Source of the DNA: Gemmatimonadota bacterium
Lineage (GTDB): Bacteria; Gemmatimonadota; Gemmatimonadetes; Gemmatimonadales; GWC2-71-9
NCBI GenBank assembly: GCA_003221035.1
Contig: QHUB01000033.1
Span: 1-46,256 of the forward strand
Reading direction: 5' to 3'
Length of the DNA stretch: 46,256 bases
Positions 41,484-46,256 of the stretch are shown here, piece by piece. The position numbers and the translations under genes were made by a program. The first letter of the stretch is position 1; every line of letters begins with the position of its first letter. The notes below the pieces were generated by a model that ran no database searches, was not told where the DNA came from, and was given only the letters and a program-made list of their open reading frames with translations.

Positions 41484-41879
41484 TCATGGCTCGTCGGCAG
41501 CGCGTAACGCCGCCTGCTGAACCGCGGTGGCGTTCACCGCGGTGAGCGCCTCATTGTTCTCTTCGCCGGTCCGAATGCGAATCACCCGCTCGATCGGCTG
41601 GACGAAGATCTTGCCGTCGCCGACCTCGCCGGTCCTGGCGGACGACAGGATCGCGTCGATGCACGGCTGCACGAACGGCTCCGAGCAGACCATCTCGATC
41701 TTCACCTTCTCATGGAATTCCATGACGAGGGTGGTGCCGCGATACTGGCTGACGATTTCGTGCTCGCCCCCGTGGCCGCTCACGCGACTCAGCGTGATGC
41801 CGGTGATGCCGGCGCGAAACAGCGCCGCCTTGACTTCCGGCAGGCGCTCCTGCCGCACGATGGTCGTAATCAGTTTCAT
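41484..41879 (-). CDS. PII-family signal protein with variant T-loop
   Basis: The 131-residue protein aligns along its length with GlnB/GlnK, including the C-terminal signature TGEVGDGKIFVQPIERVIRIRTGEE. In the T-loop Tyr46-Arg47-Gly48 is kept. The uridylylation site Tyr51 is Leu, Gln39 (which helps hold Mg-ATP and 2-oxoglutarate in GlnB) is Glu, and Arg38 is Gly. About 19 extra residues follow the usual C-terminus. It should still bind nucleotide, but its control by uridylylation is unlikely. GGAGG just upstream of ATG 41879 overlaps the end of the serine hydrolase gene. No glnA or amtB is nearby. The divergent gene beyond the hydrolase is 2-oxoglutarate dehydrogenase. Confidence 0.88.
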   Translation of the reverse strand: MKLITTIVRQERLPEVKAALFRAGITGITLSRVSGHGGEHEIVSQYRGTTLVMEFHEKVKIEMVCSEPFVQPCIDAILSSARTGEVGDGKIFVQPIERVIRIRTGEENNEALTAVNATAVQQAALRAADEP

Positions 41880-41880
41880 G

Positions 41881-42750
41881 TCACCTCCGAGAGTCGAAGA
41901 TGAGCTTCGAGATGTCCCGCACCAGCGCGTGCGCGTCGTCGTCTTTCTGAATCCCGCCCGTCGTTACGACCAGCACGTACTTCCCGCCATGCGGCGCTTC
42001 CACGAGGGCCGCATCGTGATACACCACCTGCCCCACCCAGCCCGTCTTGTGGTACACGGTGGTGCCCGCCGGCAGTCCCGCCGGGATGCCCTCGTTGAAA
42101 TGCTGCCTTCCGAGAGTCTCCAGCATCTCCCGGCACGAAGCCGGCGCGGCGGCTTTGCCGGTCGCGATCGCCGCGAGTAGCATACCGAGATCACGGGCGG
42201 TTGTCGTGTTGTTCAACCCGGCCCGATACGCCTTGCCGTCTTCGACGCCGCGGAGCACCAGGATCGAGTCGGCGCCGAGCGCGTGCGCCGTGGCGTTCGC
42301 GCGCTTCGCGTCCACTTTAGTGATCAGCAGATTCGTGGCGAGGTTGCTCGACACCGTTTCCATCAGCTCGATCAGCTCGCGAATCGGCGCGCGCTGGCCG
42401 AGGCGCTTGTACAGCGACGAGTCTGAGTCGTCGGTGACGTCGAGCTGGTAGGGCGAGCTGTCGACGATCGATTGAAACGTGTTCGTGATGGTGATGGAAT
42501 CATCGAGTGACAACAGTCCCGCGTCCCGGTCGCGGAACAGCTGGATCATGACCGGGATCTTCATCGTGCTCGCCGCGTGGAACCGCGTGAGGGCGCCGAC
42601 GGTCAGCGAGTCCGAGCTCGTCAGGTCTCGATAGTAGACGCCGACCCCCCGTGCGGGAGCCTGCGCAATGCGCGCTTCGATTCTGGCTCTGAGGGAGGCC
42701 GGTAGTGCTTGAGCTTGCAGCAGGACGAGCGAGAGAGAGAGTAAAACCAT
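41881..42750 (-). CDS. Class-A-beta-lactamase-like serine hydrolase
   Basis: The 289-residue protein has a signal peptide (MVLLSLSLVLLQAQA) and the penicillin-recognising fold motifs: SxxK as STMK (Ser61, Lys64), SxN as SSN (134-136) in place of the class A SDN, a possible omega-loop Glu170 in GVEDGKAYRAG, and KTG as HKTGW (235-237). The omega-loop lacks the class A ExxLN spacing. It could be a beta-lactamase or a DD-peptidase-like hydrolase, and resistance should not be assumed. It is upstream of, and one base away from, the PII gene, so the two are co-transcribed. Confidence 0.82.
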   Translation of the reverse strand: MVLLSLSLVLLQAQALPASLRARIEARIAQAPARGVGVYYRDLTSSDSLTVGALTRFHAASTMKIPVMIQLFRDRDAGLLSLDDSITITNTFQSIVDSSPYQLDVTDDSDSSLYKRLGQRAPIRELIELMETVSSNLATNLLITKVDAKRANATAHALGADSILVLRGVEDGKAYRAGLNNTTTARDLGMLLAAIATGKAAAPASCREMLETLGRQHFNEGIPAGLPAGTTVYHKTGWVGQVVYHDAALVEAPHGGKYVLVVTTGGIQKDDDAHALVRDISKLIFDSRR

Positions 42751-42782
42751 TCTGTCAGATAAGATACGTTAGATTCCAGCCC

Positions 42783-45700
42783 GTGAGCGAATTCGTTTTC
42801 GGTACGCACAACGCCGCCTTCGTGCAGGTCATGTACGAGGAGTGGCTCCGCGATCCGACCGCCGTCGGTCCGGAGTGGCGCGAGCTGTTTGAGAACGGGA
42901 AGCTCGCGCAGCTTCCCGTCATTCCTTCCGAACGCTCCGATGTAGCTGGGAGAAGGGAGAAGGGAGAGGTACGATCCGGCGCGCCGGATAGTACATCTCC
43001 CATCTCCCCTTTCCCGAGGGGTGCGACTCCGATCACCGGTCCTGCCGCCCGGCTCGTGGTCAACATGACGGACTCACTCACCGTCCCGACCGCGACCTCC
43101 TTCCGCGACATCTCAGCCAACACGCTGAACGACCGCCGGAAGGCGCTGAATGCGCAGCTCGCCGCACGCGGCAAGAAGATTTCGTTCACCCACCTGATCG
43201 GCTACGCAATCGTTCAGGCCGCCAAGCAATTCCCGGTGATGACGCACGTGTTCCAGGAGATCGACGGCAAGCCGCATCGCGTCGATCCCGGCGCCATCGG
43301 CCTCGGCCTCGCGGTCGACGTCGAGAGGAAGGATGGAAGCAGGGCGCTGGTCGTGCCCGTTATCAAACACGCCGAAGGAATGGACTTCGCGGCCTTCCAT
43401 GCGGCCTACGAAGCGCTCGTTGAAAAAGCACGCACGAACCGTTTGATGCCTGACGACTTCGCGGGCGGCACCATCCAGCTCACCAATCCCGGCACGCTCG
43501 GCACCGTGGCATCGGTTCCACGCCTCATGAAAGGCCAGGGCTCGATCATCGCGACCGGTACGATCCGCGATATCGCCGGCGCGAAAGTCATCACGATCAC
43601 GAGCACCTACGACCACCGGATCATCCAGGGGGCGGAGTCGGGGATGTTTCTCCGCTCCCTCGATTCCCTGTTGCAGGGCGAGGAACGGTTCTACGAGCTG
43701 GTCACTGAAAGCGTGGAAGCAATTGGGAGCGGGGAGAAGGGAGAGGTACGCTCCGCTGCGCCGCAACCCGCTCCGGCGCCGCCAAGTACATCTCCCATCT
43801 CCACTCTCCCACAGACGAGTATCGACGATTTGAGGCATGTCGCTGCCGCCTACGCCCTCGTTCGCGCGCACCGCAACTTCGGCCACCTCGCCGCGCACCT
43901 CGACCCGCTCGGCAGCGAGCCGCCCGGCGATCCGTCACTCGATCCGGCCCGTCTGGGACTCACGCCGGAGATCATGGCGCGCATTCCCGCCGAAGTGCTG
44001 CGCATCTATGTCACCGGCACGACGCTCGCGGAAGCGTTGCCGGCACTGCGCGCGACCTACTGCGGCACGATTGCGTACGAAGTCGAGCACATCGGCGGCC
44101 ACGAAGAACGCGTCTGGCTGCGGCAAGTGATCGAATCGGGCGAGCACCGGCGCCCGCTGTCGGCCGACGGCAAGCGCCAGCTGCTCGCGCGCCTCACCGC
44201 GGTCGACTCATTCGAGCGCTTCCTTCATAAGGCATACCTCGGCCAAAAGCGGTTTTCGATCGAAGGGCTCGACATGACCGTGCCCATGCTCGATTTCACG
44301 ATCGAGCTCGCCGCGGCGCACGGCACGCGCAAGACCGTGATGGGAATGGCGCATCGCGGACGGCTCAACGTGCTGGCGCACGTGGTGAACGTGCCTTACG
44401 AGACCATCTTCGCCGAATTCGAAGGCGGCAAGCGCGAAGAGACGCCAGACACCGAAGGCGGGACCGCCGGCACCGGCGACGTGAAGTACCACCACGGGGC
44501 CGAGGGGACGTACAAGACCTCGACGGGCAAGGACGTCGCCGTGACGCTGTCACACAATCCAAGCCATCTCGAGGCGGTCAATCCTGTCGTCGAAGGCCGC
44601 ACGCGCGCCGATCAGACCGATCGCCAGACGCGAGAAGCGAAGCACGACCGCGACGTCGCGCTGCCGGTGCTGCTGCACGGCGACGCCGCGTTCGCGGGCC
44701 AGGGCGTCGTCGCCGAGACGTTCAATCTCGCGCGGCTGGACGGTTATACGACCGGCGGAACGATCCACGTCATCCTCAACAATCAGATCGGATTCACGAC
44801 CGACCCCAAGGAAGGACGCTCGACCGATTACTCGAGCGATCTCGCGAAGGGCTTCGACGCGCCCATCATCCACGTAAACGCAGACGATCCGGAGGCCTGC
44901 CTCGCGGCCGTGCGGCTCGCGATGATGTACCGCGTGAAATTCCACGGCGACGTCGTGATCGATCTCGTCGGCTACCGCCGCTTCGGGCACAACGAGGCCG
45001 ATGAGCCGGCATACACGCAGCCGCTGATGTATGAGCGCATCAAGCAGACGCCGCCGGTGCGTCAGAAGTACGCGGCGCAGCTCGCGCAGGAAGGCGTCGT
45101 GAACGCGGCGCAGGCCGACACGGACGCCGAGGCCGCATACCAGCACCTGACGACGATTCAGCAGTCGGTGAAATCGGGCGCGGCGCAAGGCGCCGAAGAT
45201 ACGCAGCGCATCACCCCGAGGCCGGCGAGCGAGCCGGCGACGGCCGTGACCGCGGACGTCCTCACCAGCCTCAACGACGCCCTGCTCGCGGTGCCGGACG
45301 GCTTCACGATTCATCCGAAGCTCCACAAGCAGCTGGAGCGCCGCCGCGGACTCACCTCCAAGGAAGGCATCGAGTGGGCACACGCGGAGTCGCTGGCGTT
45401 CGCGTCGCTGCTGAGCCAAGGCACGCCCATTCGTCTGACCGGACAGGATACCGAGCGCGGTACCTTCAGCCAGCGGCATCTCGTGCTGCACGACGTCAAT
45501 ACCGGCGATCGCTACACGCCGATTCAGAAGCTTGCCGGCGCGGCCGCGCCGTTCGAGCTCTACAACAGCCCGCTTTCGGAGTACGCCTGTCTCGGTTTCG
45601 AGTACGGCTACGCCGTCGAAGCGCAGAACGCGTTGATTCTGTGGGAAGCGCAGTTCGGCGACTTCGCGAACGGCGCCGAGGTGGTGATCGACCAGTTCCT

Positions 45701-46256
45701 CATCGCGGGGCTCGCCAAGTGGGGCGAGACCTCGCGGCTCACACTGCTGCTGCCCCACGGCTACGAAGGCCAGGGGCCGGAGCACTCGAGCGCCCGGCTC
45801 GAGCGCTTCCTGGCCCTCGGCGCCGAGGGCAACATCCGCGTGGCGAACTGCACGACGCCGGCGCAGTACTTCCACCTGCTGCGCCGCCAGGCGCTGCACA
45901 CGGAGATTCGACCGCTCGTCGTGATGACGCCGAAAAGCCTGCTGCGGCTACCCGCCGCCGCGTCGCAGCTCGACGATCTGGTGCTCGGAAAATTCCGCGC
46001 CGTGCTCTGGGACCGGGACCGCACGTGGCCCGAGAAAGTGACCCGACTGGTCCTGTGCAGCGGCAAGGTCTACTACGATGTCATCGCGTCGCCGCGCCGC
46101 GCGGACGCGGCGCACGTCAAGATCGGACGCGTCGAGTTGCTCTATCCCTTCCCCGCCGCCGAAATCGGCGAATACGCGCGCCGCTACCCGAATCTCAAGG
46201 AAGTCGTCTGGGTGCAGGAGGAGCCGCGCAACATGGGCGCGCGGAAATTCGTGCTG
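42783..46256 (+). CDS. Fused 2-oxoglutarate dehydrogenase E1 / succinyltransferase (OdhA/KGD type), 3' truncated
   Basis: The first 1158 residues are in the window; the frame is open at the end. Order of domains: an N-terminal E1 docking segment (VMYEEWLRDPTAVGPEWRELF); linker 1 (about 48-90); an E2 succinyltransferase catalytic domain (about 95-310, with STYDHRIIQGAESG carrying His278); linker 2 (about 312-350); then the thiamine-diphosphate E1 domain. The E1 domain has MGMAHRGRLNV, GDAAFAGQGVVAETFNL, NNQIGFTTDP and YRRFGHNEADEP. This layout is the OdhA/KGD fusion known from Actinobacteria and some others. It decarboxylates 2-oxoglutarate in the TCA cycle. Start is GTG 42783. Both linkers are largely made of the same palindromic repeat read in the same phase. 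Confidence 0.9.
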   Translation, partial: MSEFVFGTHNAAFVQVMYEEWLRDPTAVGPEWRELFENGKLAQLPVIPSERSDVAGRREKGEVRSGAPDSTSPISPFPRGATPITGPAARLVVNMTDSLTVPTATSFRDISANTLNDRRKALNAQLAARGKKISFTHLIGYAIVQAAKQFPVMTHVFQEIDGKPHRVDPGAIGLGLAVDVERKDGSRALVVPVIKHAEGMDFAAFHAAYEALVEKARTNRLMPDDFAGGTIQLTNPGTLGTVASVPRLMKGQGSIIATGTIRDIAGAKVITITSTYDHRIIQGAESGMFLRSLDSLLQGEERFYELVTESVEAIGSGEKGEVRSAAPQPAPAPPSTSPISTLPQTSIDDLRHVAAAYALVRAHRNFGHLAAHLDPLGSEPPGDPSLDPARLGLTPEIMARIPAEVLRIYVTGTTLAEALPALRATYCGTIAYEVEHIGGHEERVWLRQVIESGEHRRPLSADGKRQLLARLTAVDSFERFLHKAYLGQKRFSIEGLDMTVPMLDFTIELAAAHGTRKTVMGMAHRGRLNVLAHVVNVPYETIFAEFEGGKREETPDTEGGTAGTGDVKYHHGAEGTYKTSTGKDVAVTLSHNPSHLEAVNPVVEGRTRADQTDRQTREAKHDRDVALPVLLHGDAAFAGQGVVAETFNLARLDGYTTGGTIHVILNNQIGFTTDPKEGRSTDYSSDLAKGFDAPIIHVNADDPEACLAAVRLAMMYRVKFHGDVVIDLVGYRRFGHNEADEPAYTQPLMYERIKQTPPVRQKYAAQLAQEGVVNAAQADTDAEAAYQHLTTIQQSVKSGAAQGAEDTQRITPRPASEPATAVTADVLTSLNDALLAVPDGFTIHPKLHKQLERRRGLTSKEGIEWAHAESLAFASLLSQGTPIRLTGQDTERGTFSQRHLVLHDVNTGDRYTPIQKLAGAAAPFELYNSPLSEYACLGFEYGYAVEAQNALILWEAQFGDFANGAEVVIDQFLIAGLAKWGETSRLTLLLPHGYEGQGPEHSSARLERFLALGAEGNIRVANCTTPAQYFHLLRRQALHTEIRPLVVMTPKSLLRLPAAASQLDDLVLGKFRAVLWDRDRTWPEKVTRLVLCSGKVYYDVIASPRRADAAHVKIGRVELLYPFPAAEIGEYARRYPNLKEVVWVQEEPRNMGARKFVL
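42948..43015. repeat. In-frame palindromic element, copy 1, linker 1 of OdhA-type gene
   Basis: The two 34-base arms (42948-42981 and 42982-43015) pair with four mismatches and one G-U and meet with no loop at GCGC. The outer part of the left arm is three 7-bp units (GGGAGAA, GGGAGAA, GGGAGAG). The outer right arm is ATCTCCC, ATCTCCC, CTTTCCC. It encodes about residues 56-78 of the protein, including EKGEVRSGAP and STSPIS. Confidence 0.88.
43725..43810. repeat. In-frame palindromic element, copy 2, linker 2 of OdhA-type gene
   Basis: The outer arms match copy 1. The left arm is GGGAGCG, GGGAGAA, GGGAGAG then GTACG (43725-43750); the right arm is AGTAC then ATCTCCC, ATCTCCA, CTCTCCC (43785-43810). 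Outer pairing (43725-43749 with 43786-43810) has four mismatches. The central 34 bases differ from copy 1 and make the element 18 bp longer, exactly six codons. It is read in the same phase, giving EKGEVRSAAP and STSPIS again. Confidence 0.88.

Noticed and set aside
41881-42750. Calling the serine hydrolase a beta-lactamase resistance gene
   Set aside because: SxxK, SxN and KTG are shared by DD-peptidases; the class A SDN and omega-loop ExxLN are not met, so resistance is unsupported.

Overview
The window is GC-rich DNA from a Gram-negative (diderm) bacterium. I place it, by inference, in Gemmatimonadota or a close relative. The reasons are an outer-membrane assembly pair (TamA/TamB-like), many lipobox signal peptides, a short primary-type sigma factor with no region 1.1, and an OdhA-type fused 2-oxoglutarate dehydrogenase. 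Gene packing is tight, and ATGA/GTGA stop-start overlaps are frequent. I saw no rRNA, tRNA, CRISPR array, transposase or phage gene.

Layout. 1-12 kb is mostly on the minus strand: a partial HAD hydrolase, an NlpC/P60 peptidase coupled to a P1-family peptidase, two response regulators (one with a damaged GAFTGA loop), two tiny zinc-ribbon proteins, and the operon tamA-like > tamB-like > lipid kinase > response regulator. 12-16 kb is a plus-strand peptide-transport set: lipoprotein binding protein, one DppB-type permease and a DD-carboxypeptidase. 16-20 kb holds a ferredoxin-NADP reductase, an unknown lipoprotein-like gene, cobalamin adenosyltransferase and aroB. Next comes a 275-bp AT-rich gap with clustered DnaA-box-like sites, then the sigma factor. 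20.9-28.5 kb is a seven-gene operon (glcD, glcE, glcF, alpha/beta hydrolase, HAD phosphatase, YgfZ-like, SDR) in which all six junctions are 4-bp overlaps. 28.5-34.5 kb has a small lipoprotein, a secreted GH38 mannosidase and PEP carboxylase. 34.5-40.2 kb has an AAA ATPase, an SPFH protein, a cytidylate-kinase-like protein, an MFS exporter and a VWA protein. 40-46 kb has an RCC1-repeat lipoprotein, an orphan PII protein, a class-A-like serine hydrolase and the fused 2-oxoglutarate dehydrogenase, which runs off the end.

The most unusual signal is a set of long palindromes whose arms are themselves tandem arrays of about four (sometimes three) short units. The unit is 7 bp in most elements and 10 bp in one. 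They lie at 81-147, 17948-18016, 22333-22403, 24076-24167, 42948-43015 and 43725-43810. Four are translated in frame inside or at the end of real genes. Two related copies occupy the two inter-domain linkers of the same protein, in the same reading phase. This recalls the in-frame palindromic elements of Rickettsia, but the sequence and the phased-arm architecture look different.

Other leads are two genes that appear to start with CTG (PEP carboxylase, cytidylate-kinase-like), the DnaA-box cluster upstream of the sigma factor, and a PII variant encoded next to the enzyme that consumes its ligand.
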